This document shows positions 15,646 through 24,247 of a DNA stretch of 64,000 nt, piece by piece. The notes beneath the pieces were generated by a model, which saw only the letters and a list, made by a program, of their open reading frames with translations, had not been told where the DNA came from and made no database searches. A program made the position numbers and the translations under genes. Numbering within the stretch: position 1 is the stretch's first letter; every line of letters starts with the position of its first letter. The stretch is from assembly GCA_965202875.1 (NCBI GenBank), contig OZ241870.1, positions 930,001-994,000 on the forward strand. Reading direction: 5' to 3'. The DNA is from HK1 sp965202875 (GTDB lineage: Bacteria > Pseudomonadota > Gammaproteobacteria > HK1).

Positions 15646-18597
15646 TCACCGGGCAGGATGCGCACCGCCGCCCGTGACATCCCCGATCGCGCTCGACACC
15701 CAATCCAGAAGACTTCCCACCGGAGCGACCGCACCGCCCTCCCCCCCGTCACCGGACAGGACGCGCACCGCGCCGCGCGGCAGGTCGTCGCGGCCCCCTT
15801 CAAGCCCCTCCCGCAGCAGGAACGCTACGGCGGAATCCGCGTCGGCGGGCTCCGGCTCCCCGCGCAGGGCCGCCGCTGCGCCGGCGGCGAGGCGGGCGGC
15901 TTCCACCGCGGGCGCACGGGCTTCCTCCGGGAAGCCGCCGCCTTCGAGCAGCGTCGCCGCCTTGAGCTTGTGCTTCGCCTGGTCCGCCAGCGTCCTCGCA
16001 CGCAGAGCCCGGCCCTCGGACTCGGCCTCGCGCGCGTCCGGCCCGGGATAGACCTCGCACAGCCCTCCGCCCGGACCGCCGGCCCCACCGTCCCCGCCGG
16101 CCGACAGGAAGATCAACCCTTGGCCGGCGAGACGGAGGATCGTCTCGTGGGTGGCCTGGTCGATCACCGTCACCTTCAGGTCCGAGTCCAGGCCCGGCGT
16201 TTCGTCGAAGCGGCGTTGCTCCTCGGCGACGCGCTCCGGTGGCAGGGAGACCACCACCAGGGCGGCGTCCTCGCCCTCGCGCGCGAAGATCCGGTGCAGC
16301 GCCGGTCCGTGCTCGGCGAGCAGGCCGTCACGGAGCCGGTCGAGCGCCGGGGGCGGTGGCGGCTCCGTGGCCTTGGCCGTCGTGGCTTGAGGCTCGGCTT
16401 GCAGCACCTCGTTCAACCGCTCCAGGAACGCGGCCCGGCCGGTGGGCAGTGGGATGCTGCCGAGATCACCGCGCCGGTCGAGGACACCCTCCGCCAGCGT
16501 CCGCTTGGCGTCCAGAAGACCGAGCATGCGGTGCTCGATGGTCTTCTCGCTCACCAGGTGGATGACCGTCACCGGGCGGGTCTGGTGCTTGCGCCAAGCC
16601 CGGGCGATGCGCTGCTCCAGACGCGCCGGGTTCCAGGGCTGGTCCACGTTGACGACGACGTTCGCCGCCTGCAGGTTGAGCCCCACGCCGCCGGACTCGG
16701 AGGAGAGGAACAGGCGGCAGTCCGGATCCTCACGGAACCTGCGGATCTCCGCGCGGCGGCGCTGCTGCGGCACGCTGCCCGTATGCCAGGCGAACTCCAG
16801 CCCGGCCCTGGCCGCGTACTCGCGCACCAGCGCGAGCATCCGCACCCACTCGGAGAAGACGATGATCTTGCATCCGGGATCGTCCAGCAGATCCGGCAGC
16901 AGGCGTTCGATCTCGTCCATCTTGGGGCATTCGTAAGGCTTCCCGTCGAGGATGCCGGGGGTGTCGCACACCATCCTCATGCAGGCGAGGTAGCGCTGGA
17001 GCTTCTCGAACTCCTCCTTGCGCAACGGCCGCTTCCGGGCAAGGGCGGCGAGCCGGCCGGCCAGGCGTTCGTAGTCCTCGTAGAAGCTCATCTGCTCGTC
17101 GGTCATGGGGACGAAGAAGGTCTTGTCCGCACGGCCCGGAAGCTGGCTCTCCACGTCTTCCTTGCGCCGCCGCAGCATGACCGAGGAGACGCGGTCCGCG
17201 AGCGTCTCCAGATTGCGGTAGCCGACGGGGCGCCCCTTCTCGTCCAGGTCGTAGAAGTCCCGGTTGAAACGGAACAGGGGGCCGAGCAGCTCCGGGTCCA
17301 GGAACTGCACGATGGAGTAGACCTCGTCGATCCGGTTCTCGAGCGGCGTCCCGGTCAGGACGAACGCGTACCGGCTGCGGAGCTTCTTCACCGCGACCGC
17401 GGTCCTGGTCTGCCAGTTCTTGATGCGCTGGGCTTCGTCGAGGATGACCACGTCGGGCTGCAACGTGGCGATCGGGACCTCGCCGTCCGACAGGATCTGC
17501 TCGTAGTTGCAGAGGGTGAAGAAGGCCCGGCGCCCGTACGCGGCGCGGCGGACGGCGGGGCTGCCGAACACCACGTTGACGGTGAAGCCGGAGCCCTCGG
17601 GGGCGGAGTCCGACGGGGGCTCGCCCGCGGGCAGGAACTTGGCGATCTGCTCCTCCCACTCCGCCTTCAGCGAGGCCGGCGACACCACCAGCACCCGCTC
17701 GATGCCGCGCAGCTCGCGCAGCAGGGCACAGGCGGCGATGGCCTGTGCGGTCTTGCCGAGCCCCATGTCGTCGGCGAGCAGCGCCCGTTCGCCGAACGCG
17801 AGGTGCAGCACCCCTTCGATCTGGTATGGCAGGAGCGGACGCTCGAGCAGCCCGTCCAGGGAGCGGCGGCCGGACGCGAGATCCGCCTCGAAGCGCGTGC
17901 GGTCCCGCTTTCTTCGCGCCGCCGCCTGCCGGGTCTCCAGCCAGTGTGCCAGACGGTGGGAGACCCGGAGGCGGTCCCCGTCGGAGCGCGCCGCGTCCCG
18001 CAACCCCCGGAGCGCCCTGGCCGATCCGCGGCGGAGGCTCCCGCACAGCCGCCGGACCTCGGCCACGAGGCCGGGGTGTTCGCCCGTCACCGTGGCGGGG
18101 GCCTCCACCCGCAGCTCCTGCGCGATCTCGTCGAGAAAGACCTCGATGCGCCCGCTCGTTCCACCGCCCCGCCCGCGAGCGCCGATCCGCTGCACCACGC
18201 CCTCGACGTGCTTGCAGGTGCCGAGGCGGTTGGTGTGGAAGTCACGGCACTCGCACGAGTTGATGCGCTCCCGCAAGGATCGAAGCTCCACCACGTAGCC
18301 GCTGCCGCTCGACGACCTCACCCGGTAGTCGCAGAACGGGCCGCGCTGCCCGTCGATGGCGCGCACTTCGTCGACCTCGGTGCGCCCGCGCCATTCCCGC
18401 CGCTTGATCTCGTCCTGATCCGTCGATAGCCATCCCCTGAACACGGGGCCACGCTCGGGCCGGCGCTTGCGCCCGCCGGCGGGTTCCTTTCGTACTTTGC
18501 TCACGTCGTACCGTCCTCCGGCCGTGGAAGAGATCGGGGAAGATGCCGGGGAAGCATAATCCGATTCGAGGTTCATCCGCCGCAGAACGACGCGCAT
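15646..18597 (-). CDS. SWIM zinc-finger SNF2-type DEAD/DEAH helicase
   Basis: About 983 residues from ATG 18597 (GGAG about six bases upstream); ATG 18576 is also possible. A SWIM finger CxCx10CxH lies at C115, C117, C128, H130. The SNF2 core follows: Walker A DDMGLGKT (K282), DEAQ box (387-390), LTGTPLENR, SSESGGVGLNLQ and the QRIARAWRKHQ motif VI. Bacterial SWIM-SNF2 proteins are thought to be DNA translocases. The final ~200 residues are Ala/Glu/Gly-rich and low in conservation, and a ~26-bp direct repeat (near 15643 and 15746) lies at the extreme 3' end, suggesting the terminus was remodelled. It is convergent with Uma2. A short degraded copy of its 3' third lies at 20591-20688. Confidence 0.9.
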   Translation of the reverse strand: MRVVLRRMNLESDYASPASSPISSTAGGRYDVSKVRKEPAGGRKRRPERGPVFRGWLSTDQDEIKRREWRGRTEVDEVRAIDGQRGPFCDYRVRSSSGSGYVVELRSLRERINSCECRDFHTNRLGTCKHVEGVVQRIGARGRGGGTSGRIEVFLDEIAQELRVEAPATVTGEHPGLVAEVRRLCGSLRRGSARALRGLRDAARSDGDRLRVSHRLAHWLETRQAAARRKRDRTRFEADLASGRRSLDGLLERPLLPYQIEGVLHLAFGERALLADDMGLGKTAQAIAACALLRELRGIERVLVVSPASLKAEWEEQIAKFLPAGEPPSDSAPEGSGFTVNVVFGSPAVRRAAYGRRAFFTLCNYEQILSDGEVPIATLQPDVVILDEAQRIKNWQTRTAVAVKKLRSRYAFVLTGTPLENRIDEVYSIVQFLDPELLGPLFRFNRDFYDLDEKGRPVGYRNLETLADRVSSVMLRRRKEDVESQLPGRADKTFFVPMTDEQMSFYEDYERLAGRLAALARKRPLRKEEFEKLQRYLACMRMVCDTPGILDGKPYECPKMDEIERLLPDLLDDPGCKIIVFSEWVRMLALVREYAARAGLEFAWHTGSVPQQRRRAEIRRFREDPDCRLFLSSESGGVGLNLQAANVVVNVDQPWNPARLEQRIARAWRKHQTRPVTVIHLVSEKTIEHRMLGLLDAKRTLAEGVLDRRGDLGSIPLPTGRAAFLERLNEVLQAEPQATTAKATEPPPPPALDRLRDGLLAEHGPALHRIFAREGEDAALVVVSLPPERVAEEQRRFDETPGLDSDLKVTVIDQATHETILRLAGQGLIFLSAGGDGGAGGPGGGLCEVYPGPDAREAESEGRALRARTLADQAKHKLKAATLLEGGGFPEEARAPAVEAARLAAGAAAALRGEPEPADADSAVAFLLREGLEGGRDDLPRGAVRVLSGDGGEGGAVAPVGSLLDWVSSAIGDVTGGGAHPAR

Positions 18598-18681
18598 TTC
18601 GACTCCGGCCACGGAAGCGATCCGGAAGCGGTCCGGAAGCACGGCTCGATTCCCGGAGCCGACCGGCCCGAATGCCGCGGC

Positions 18682-18814
18682 GTGCCGGTGGCGACCCTCA
18701 CCGGCGTCCGCAAATTCGACTCGCTCGAATCGCAGACCCCCGGAGCAGGAATGGGTCGCGCGCAACACGCTGCTGCGCCGGCGCATGCCCACCCTCTCCG
18801 CGCGGCCCGCGTAA
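18682..18814 (+). pseudogene. Copy of the 3' end of lhr
   Basis: The ~130 bases from GTGCCGGTGGCGACCCTC to the TAA closely match the last ~130 bases of lhr (about 10303-10433), including the segment encoding KFDSLESQT and the MPTL tail. There are scattered substitutions and one extra C in a C-run (near 18739) that breaks the frame. It lies upstream of the SNF2 start, in the same orientation as lhr. Confidence 0.9.
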
Positions 18815-18947
18815 GGGAACGCGGCCTGCCGGGCAGGACGATCAGGCAGTGACCGGATGCGTTTCGCGGCGAGCCGGGCCACAGCCTGGCCGGTACGGCT
18901 GCCCAAGTTTCACGGGCACCGGCAGTGGCGGCCACGGGCGATGCGGA

Positions 18948-19373
18948 TCACCGGCCCAGACGGCTTCCCATGCCTTGGCCTCCTCTGGTCAGAACACGGA
19001 TCGGCCCCGGATAACGGCCCACGATTTCGTCCGCCGTCAACAGCGTGATCCCTTCGATCCGGGCCTGCGCAACCAGGATACGGTCGAAGGGATCCTTGTG
19101 GATCGAGGGCAGCAGGTCTACGGCCAATACATGGACACCGGCCACGGCCAGCTCCGTATAGCCGTTTTCCAGCAATCCCCGGCGCAGCAGGTGCGGATCG
19201 ACGCTGAAATCCGCACGTCCGAGCCCGTTCTTGACGACGACCTCCCAGATGGACGCGGCACTGAAGATCAGTTCAGTCCCCGGATCTTCGATCACCGCGC
19301 GCGCGGCGGCCGGCAACCGCTCCGGTACACCCGCCGCCCAGAGCAGGACGTGGGTGTCGAGGAGGAGGCTCAT
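18948..19373 (-). CDS. vapC: PIN-domain toxin (VapC type)
   Basis: 141 residues. PIN acidic residues are all present: D6 (LLLDTH), E44 (SIWEVV), D97 (DPFDR) and D115 (LLTADE), forming the Mg-dependent ribonuclease site. The HKDPFDRILVAQA segment is typical of VapC toxins paired with Phd/YefM-type antitoxins. Its ATG overlaps the antitoxin stop by four bases, indicating translational coupling. The last ~12 residues (after RVLTRGG) are Gly-rich and probably extend past the domain. The gene should be silent until the antitoxin is degraded; autoregulation by the antitoxin is the family norm. Confidence 0.92.
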   Translation of the reverse strand: MSLLLDTHVLLWAAGVPERLPAAARAVIEDPGTELIFSAASIWEVVVKNGLGRADFSVDPHLLRRGLLENGYTELAVAGVHVLAVDLLPSIHKDPFDRILVAQARIEGITLLTADEIVGRYPGPIRVLTRGGQGMGSRLGR

Positions 19374-19615
19374 TCGACGCCTTCGAACAAGGACTCAAGC
19401 TCGCCGGACCTCATGCCGTCGAAGTCTTCCGGCACCGAGATCCTGCCGGCCAGAAACCCGATGCGGCGCGTTGCTCCGGCCTCCGGGGCTTCCAGCGCGA
19501 CGACCTTGACCACCGGCTTGCCCGCGCGTGCGATGATGAACGGCTCTCCGGCGACGGCGGCCTTGACGAGACGCGACAGATGCGTCTTGGCTTCGTGCAT
19601 GTTGACGGTGCGCAT
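19370..19615 (-). CDS. Phd/YefM-type antitoxin of the PIN toxin
   Basis: 81 residues starting at ATG 19615 (MRTVNMHEAKTHLSRLV), the classic Phd/YefM N-terminus, which folds into the DNA-binding dimer; FIIARAGKPVVKVVAL is also typical. The C-terminal part (residues ~55-81) is acidic and probably wraps the toxin. The upstream in-frame GTG/ATG codons (to 19645) look non-coding. Four-base overlap with the toxin gene. Confidence 0.92.
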   Translation of the reverse strand: MRTVNMHEAKTHLSRLVKAAVAGEPFIIARAGKPVVKVVALEAPEAGATRRIGFLAGRISVPEDFDGMRSGELESLFEGVE

Positions 19616-19963
19616 GGCGGTGCTCTCCGGGCTTGGTCCGGGCAACTTAGTCTGAATTGGGACCGCCGGTCAATCCTGACCGCCCTGTTTTCGTCGATGC
19701 AAAGCTGAAATGTCCCCAGGGTGAACGGGAGGTGGAGTGGGGGGTAGGATGGAGCTTGCCGCGGCCATCGAGACGGTGCGCTCCGTGGGCACAGGCCAAA
19801 CTGCCTGCCTGGTGGACGAGATGTATTCCTGGGGGCTAGAAGGGAGCACAGAGGCTGACGCCAATCCGCCGGGAAGCCGGTGAAGCACCGCGCACCCCGG
19901 GAGCGGCTGCCGGCCGAGACCGCAGGCAAAAGGCCATCGACTTCCGGTGGGCCGGAGGGAACG
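19616..19963. other. Region between antitoxin and folA
   Basis: Holds the divergent promoters of the PIN/Phd pair and of folA, not individually identifiable. A 44-codon frame at 19749-19883 (+, MELAAAIETVRSVG) has protein-like composition but no recognised family and only a weak ribosome site; it is noted rather than called. Confidence 0.35.
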
Positions 19964-20518
19964 ATGTTCGACAAGCCCGTGACCGTCATCGCCGCGATGG
20001 CGCGCAACCGCGCCATCGGCTACGAAGGCCGTGTGCCTTGGGATCTGCCCGCGGACTGGAGGCGGTTCCGGCGGCTGACGATGGGATGCCCCGTCATCGT
20101 CGGACAACGCACCTGCGCGGGGTTCGAGCGTCCGCTGGACGGCCGCACGGTGATCGTCCTGGCCCGGGAAGGCGAGCCGGTGCAGGTTGGAGACCGCACG
20201 GTGGACAGCGCGGTGCGAGACGCGCTGGAAGCTGCCGGGATCGCCCCGGGCGGACGGATCTGGATCGCCGGAGGTGCGGTCACCTACAGGCGAACGATGG
20301 AGCTGGCGGACGGCATCGACCTGACGGTGGTGGACACCGAGGTCGAGGCTGATACCTGGATGCCGGAAATCGACCGCAGCATCTGGCAGGAAGCGGCCCG
20401 GCGGCCCGGACCATCGGGCGGCCCGGAAGGGCTCACCAGTACCATCGTGCAGTACCTGCGCCGGGCGCAGACCGCGGAACGGAGCACAGGGGCACCGGTC
20501 ACCGTCGACTGGGAGTAG
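19964..20518 (+). CDS. folA: Dihydrofolate reductase
   Basis: 184 residues. ATG 19964 is chosen because a GGAGG lies six bases upstream and the family N-terminus (VTVIAAMARNRAIGYEG) begins at once; the upstream in-frame ATG at 19880 is not supported. It reduces dihydrofolate to tetrahydrofolate with NADPH. Seen motifs: VPWDLPADWRRFRRLT with Asp as the catalytic acid, PVIVGQRTCAGF (usually a GRxTxxS/G-type NADPH loop), RIWIAGGAVTYRRTM. The tail after residue ~145 is less conserved, with an insertion (RRPGPSGGPEG). It looks like a divergent chromosomal-type or acquired DHFR next to a toxin-antitoxin pair. Confidence 0.9.
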   Translation: MFDKPVTVIAAMARNRAIGYEGRVPWDLPADWRRFRRLTMGCPVIVGQRTCAGFERPLDGRTVIVLAREGEPVQVGDRTVDSAVRDALEAAGIAPGGRIWIAGGAVTYRRTMELADGIDLTVVDTEVEADTWMPEIDRSIWQEAARRPGPSGGPEGLTSTIVQYLRRAQTAERSTGAPVTVDWE

Positions 20519-20590
20519 ATACTTCGGGCTGCGCCCCTCCTCGCCCGGCGGGGGATGGACCTCGCGATTTCTCCGACCCCCCTACCGCCA

Positions 20591-20688
20591 GGGAAATCAG
20601 CCCTTCCCCGGCGAGGCGGAGCATCGTCTCGTGCGTGGCCCGATCGATCACACCGTCACCTTCAGGTCCGGCGTGTCGTCGAGGCGGT
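20591..20688 (-). pseudogene. Short degraded copy of the SNF2 helicase gene
   Basis: About 98 bases match the SNF2 gene at about 16105-16215 (shared run GTCACCTTCAGGTC, plus the flanking GGCGAGGCGGAG and ATCGTCTCGTG segments). It carries substitutions, an inserted AC and a deletion of about eleven bases. It overlaps the last codons of the next small gene, so that gene's C-terminus appears to be built from it. Confidence 0.8.
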
Positions 20689-20937
20689 AGAAGATCGGTC
20701 GAACAGAAAGTCGAGCGCCTTGATCAAGGCGACACCCACGACGACGACCCCGTACACCTTGGCGGTGATGCGCAACTCGAGCTTCTCGAAGGCGTTGTCC
20801 AAGTCATCCTTCGTCACCAGATTCTCGCCGACTGCGGTACTGATCTGTTCGGTGACGGCTTCGACCTGCAAGTCGTCGAATCCTGCTTCGCGCAGAGCTT
20901 TGACGGCTTTGTACGTATCGAAAGCGAGCGTAGCCAC
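20662..20937 (-). CDS. Small coiled-coil membrane protein, DUF1640-like (copy 1)
   Basis: 91 residues from GTG 20937 (GGAG eight bases upstream; a longer frame from ATG 20982 is possible). N-terminal helix FDTYKAVKALREAGFDDLQVEAVTEQ, a charged coiled-coil stretch VTKDDLDNAFEKLEL, and a C-terminal hydrophobic helix VYGVVVVGVALIKALDFLF. This layout matches small DUF1640/CCDC90-type proteins of unknown bacterial function. Two relatives lie at 31386-31655 and 40638-40904. The last ~10 residues come from a fragment of the SNF2 gene. Confidence 0.7.
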   Translation of the reverse strand: MATLAFDTYKAVKALREAGFDDLQVEAVTEQISTAVGENLVTKDDLDNAFEKLELRITAKVYGVVVVGVALIKALDFLFDRSSTASTTRRT

Positions 20938-21369
20938 GAAGACTGCTCCAGTGCTCCCGTCGTCGTCTCTCGACGCCAGCAAGATCCCGGCATTACGGCA
21001 AGGCGGCTGTCAGGAGCACGTAAGTCTGTCCCATGAGGAGCAAACTGAATGGCGACGGCGAAACCTTCCTCCACCATCGCAGCCGCCCGCGCACCGGTGA
21101 CGACGCCGTGGTTCCGCGCACCGGCGCGTCCATCGTCTACGACGGCGCCGCCGTGATCCGGCAGTTCGGGATGACGGGTGTATACCGTCAACGAGTCGGT
21201 CGCCGTCTCGCGGGCGCGCGACAAGCCGATGTTCCCTGCAACTCCTGTCGCGGCGCGGCGTCGACATGCCGGAGGCCGGATTCGGCTCTCCCTTTCCGAG
21301 CGGCGCACCGCCGGGGTCGAACACGCGCCCGCGGCGGGGGTGAGCCGGTTCGCCCCCCAGGGTTGGAGA
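20938..21369. other. Intergenic region without a recognised gene
   Basis: GC-rich with several overlapping open frames, none with recognisable protein character, start site or family motif. It should contain the promoter of the DUF1640-like gene. Confidence 0.4.
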
Positions 21370-21936
21370 TCAACGGCTCTCGTGGCCCGAAGGGCATCGA
21401 GGAGGTAGAAACGCGGCCAGGGCGTCGAACCACTGCACGAGCGCCGGCAACGCATAGGAGGCGTTCGCGGGGCTCGGGTTGGGTGTGACGAAGACGCGGG
21501 CGCGGCCGATGGTCTCCTGTCGCGGTCCCCATTCGACCTTTCCGGCGGTGTCCCATCCCGCGTGGCGGGCGAACGCGCGCCACGCCTGCGCGCCCTGGAA
21601 CCATACGACGGCCGGCTCGTAGCGGAGGACGAGGGCCTCCAGGCGGGCCGCGCCCTCGCGGAACTCGCGTGCGCGAAGCTCCGTGCTGCCGGCGGTGGGG
21701 CGCTTCACGACGTCGGTGAAGCCGATCCCATAGCGTTCGACGAGCACCTCGACGGCGCCGGGTCCGGGCTCCAAGGGAGCATCGACCAGCCGCGACGCAT
21801 TGAGGGCGGGCCAGAACCGGTTGCGGGGGTTGGCGAAGTAGAAGCCCGCGCGCGCCGAAGGCAATGACGGATTGATGCCGACGGCGAGGGCGCGCAGCCC
21901 CTCGCGGATCGCATCCGGAAGTGTGCTCATGGACAT
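21370..21936 (-). CDS. mug: G/U mismatch-specific uracil/thymine DNA glycosylase
   Basis: 188 residues (or 186 from the second Met). Removes uracil, and thymine less well, from mispairs with guanine. Family signatures: AVGINPSLPSARAGFYFANPRNRFW, in which the G-I-N-P segment is the catalytic loop, the YGIGFTDVVKRPT block, and the NPSPANASY loop, equivalent to the insertion motif of Mug (normally NPSGLN). Length is close to E. coli Mug (168). A single gene on the minus strand, divergent from glnB/glnK. Confidence 0.93.
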   Translation of the reverse strand: MSMSTLPDAIREGLRALAVGINPSLPSARAGFYFANPRNRFWPALNASRLVDAPLEPGPGAVEVLVERYGIGFTDVVKRPTAGSTELRAREFREGAARLEALVLRYEPAVVWFQGAQAWRAFARHAGWDTAGKVEWGPRQETIGRARVFVTPNPSPANASYALPALVQWFDALAAFLPPRCPSGHESR

Positions 21937-22127
21937 GGGACGATCAGCACCACAGGACGATCGACGTTGGTACGCCGCAGAAGCCGCAGGCTCCGTTTCA
22001 GCGCGCCGGGCCGGCGAATCCGTGGTACCTTCCGGGCCGGAGCCGAACGCAACCCCTTGACGTTCTGCCTCACGGACATGGCAATACGGGCTCCAGGCGG
22101 CCAGCGACCATCCAGGGAGAGGCGTCC

Positions 22128-22466
22128 ATGCACCTCGTTACCGCGATCATCAAACCGTTCAAGCTCGATGACGTGCGGACCGCGTTGTCGGAGATCGGCA
22201 TTCAAGGCATGACCGTCACCGAGGTCAAGGGATTCGGCCGGCAGAAAGGACATACCGAGCTGTACCGGGGCGCCGAGTACGTGGTGGACTTCCTGCCGAA
22301 GATCAAGCTCGAGGTGGCGGTCGATGAGAGGCGGCTCGACGAGGTGATCGAGACCATCGCCACCGCGGCCCGGACCGGCAAGATCGGCGATGGCAAGATC
22401 TTCGTCGCACCGCTTGAAAACGTGGTCCGCATCCGCACCGGGGAGATGGCGGCCGAGGCGCTCTGA
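22128..22466 (+). CDS. glnB: P-II nitrogen regulatory protein
   Basis: 112 residues, the family standard. Senses 2-oxoglutarate and ATP/ADP and controls glutamine synthetase adenylylation, NtrB or the AmtB transporter. The uridylylated T-loop tyrosine is Y51 (GHTELYRGAEY), and the TGKIGDGKIFV segment is the B-loop. The ATG has GGAGAGG about seven bases upstream. No amtB follows, so GlnB versus GlnK cannot be decided from context. Downstream is leuC after 68 bases, which may be co-transcribed. Confidence 0.96.
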   Translation: MHLVTAIIKPFKLDDVRTALSEIGIQGMTVTEVKGFGRQKGHTELYRGAEYVVDFLPKIKLEVAVDERRLDEVIETIATAARTGKIGDGKIFVAPLENVVRIRTGEMAAEAL

Positions 22467-22534
22467 AGGAGTACCCTGCCCCCTGTATGGCCACGGAAGG
22501 CGCGGCGCACCGCGGCCGTGCCGGGAGCCTGCCG

Positions 22535-23938
22535 ATGGCGAAGCCACGGACCCTGTTCGAGAAGATCTGGGACGGCCACGTCGTCGCGGCCGAGGAAGAC
22601 GGCACCTGCCTGCTCTACATCGACCGCCACCTCACCCATGAGGTGACCACGCCCCAGCCCTACGAGGGACTGCGCCAGGCCGGGCGCGGGGTGCGCCGCC
22701 CGGACGCGACCCTCGCGGTCATCGACCACAACATCGCCACCGACCGCAGCGAGGGCATCGGCGAGGATTCGCAGCTCCAGATCGACACCCTGATCCGCAA
22801 CTGCGAGGAGTTCGGCGTCGAGCTCTTCCACTTCGACGACCCGCGCAACGGGATCGTCCACATCATCGGACCCGAACAGGGCTTCACCCTGCCGGGGACC
22901 ACCATCGTCTGCGGCGACAGCCACACCGCCACCCACGGCGCGTTCGGCGCCCTGGCCTTCGGCATCGGCACCTCGGAGGTCGAGCACGTGCTCGCGACCC
23001 AGACGCTGATCCAGGTCCCGGCCAGGGCGATGCGCGTCACCGTCAACGGCGCCCTGCCCTTCGGTTGCACCGCCAAAGACCTGATCCTCGCGATCATCGG
23101 CAAGCTGGGGACCGCCGGCGGCACCGGCCACGTCGTCGAGTACGCCGGCCCCGCGATCGAGGCGCTGTCGATGGAGGGGCGGATGACGGTGAGCAACATG
23201 ACCATCGAGGCCGGCGCCCGGGCGGGGCTCATCGCCCCGGACGAGACCACGTTCGCGTACCTGGAAGGCCGCCCGATGGCCCCGAAGGACGACCTCTGGC
23301 GCCGGGCGGTGGCGCACTGGAAGACCCTGCCCTCGGACCCGGGCGCCCGCTATGCGAAGGAAGCCGTACTGGACGTCTCGGAGATCGTCCCCCTCACCAC
23401 TTGGGGCACCAGCCCCGAGGACGTGGTGCCGATCACCGGGACGGTCCCCGACCCGAGGGACGCCCCTACCGGGGAGAAGCGTGCGAGCATGCGGCGCGCG
23501 CTGAACTACATGGGGCTCGCGCCGGGGACACGCATGGCCGACGTGGCCATCGACCGGGTGTTCGTGGGCTCGTGCACCAACGGCCGGATCGAGGATCTGC
23601 GCGAGGTCGCGGCGGTCGCCAAGGGCCGCAGGGTCGCGGGCGGGGTCCGGGCGATGGTCGTCCCCGGCTCCGGCCTGGTGAAGCGCCAGGCCGAGGAGGA
23701 AGGCATCGCGGACGCGCTGGTCGCGGCCGGCTTCGAGTGGCGCGAGCCCGGCTGCTCGATGTGCCTCGCGATGAACACGGACCGGCTCGACCCCGGCGAG
23801 CGCTGCGCCTCCACCACCAACCGCAACTTCGTCGGCCGCCAGGGCCGCGACGGGCGCACCCATCTGGTGAGCCCCGCGATGGCCGCCGCCGCCGCGGTCA
23901 CCGGCCGGCTGACCGACGTGCGGGCGCTGATGGAGTGA
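22535..23938 (+). CDS. leuC: 3-Isopropylmalate dehydratase large subunit, copy 1
   Basis: 467 residues from ATG 22535 (GGGAG eight bases upstream); a longer frame from 22487 is less likely since the family starts MAKPRTLFEKIW. With LeuD it isomerises 2- to 3-isopropylmalate in leucine synthesis. The [4Fe-4S] cysteines are C347 (GSCTNGR), C407 and C410 (GCSMC). The substrate-loop SHTATHGAFGALAFGIGTSE is present. A second full-length copy lies at 25120-26529, with leuD between. The two proteins share most conserved blocks but differ enough to be separate paralogues. Confidence 0.97.
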   Translation: MAKPRTLFEKIWDGHVVAAEEDGTCLLYIDRHLTHEVTTPQPYEGLRQAGRGVRRPDATLAVIDHNIATDRSEGIGEDSQLQIDTLIRNCEEFGVELFHFDDPRNGIVHIIGPEQGFTLPGTTIVCGDSHTATHGAFGALAFGIGTSEVEHVLATQTLIQVPARAMRVTVNGALPFGCTAKDLILAIIGKLGTAGGTGHVVEYAGPAIEALSMEGRMTVSNMTIEAGARAGLIAPDETTFAYLEGRPMAPKDDLWRRAVAHWKTLPSDPGARYAKEAVLDVSEIVPLTTWGTSPEDVVPITGTVPDPRDAPTGEKRASMRRALNYMGLAPGTRMADVAIDRVFVGSCTNGRIEDLREVAAVAKGRRVAGGVRAMVVPGSGLVKRQAEEEGIADALVAAGFEWREPGCSMCLAMNTDRLDPGERCASTTNRNFVGRQGRDGRTHLVSPAMAAAAAVTGRLTDVRALME

Positions 23939-24036
23939 TTTCACGACCAGGGATGAGAAGAAACGTGCGGGCGAAGCCGATGCGCGGAGACCTCGCCGGA
24001 CCGGCGGGACAATCGGGGCCATGAGCCGGATCTCCT

Positions 24037-24109
24037 GGGAGCGCGGGCGTCCCGCCCGCAGTGGACCACAGGTCCAATTGCCAATGCGGGCAAGACGCCC
24101 GCGCTCCCG
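24037..24109. repeat. Long GC palindromic element
   Basis: Arms GGGAGCGCGGGCGTC and GACGCCCGCGCTCCC flank a centre with ACC-n-GGT and secondary GCCCGCA/TGCGGGC pairs; the arms are perfect over 15 bases and continue imperfectly. It lies between leuC and leuD. Related copies are at 55741-55808 and, degraded, inside glcB (688-768). A REP-like hairpin follows at 24119-24137 (TTCCCGCTTGCGCGGGAAT). Confidence 0.85.
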
Positions 24110-24247
24110 AACACCTGCTTCCCGCTTGCGCGGGAATGACGAAGGTGGACGGGGCGCACGCGTTCCCAGGGGCGCCTCTCGCAAACCTGACTCATCTGTC
24201 AGAGAAATTCCCGTTCAAGGAGCCCAGGGAGCCATCAGGAAGCCATC

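Noticed and set aside
15157..18429. A 1090-codon open frame antisense to the SNF2 gene
   Set aside because: GC-biased shadow of a long real gene; repetitive Arg/Gln/Leu/Val composition and no motifs.
21033..21488. Frames upstream of mug on both strands
   Set aside because: No family, no ribosome site, overlap with mug in part.
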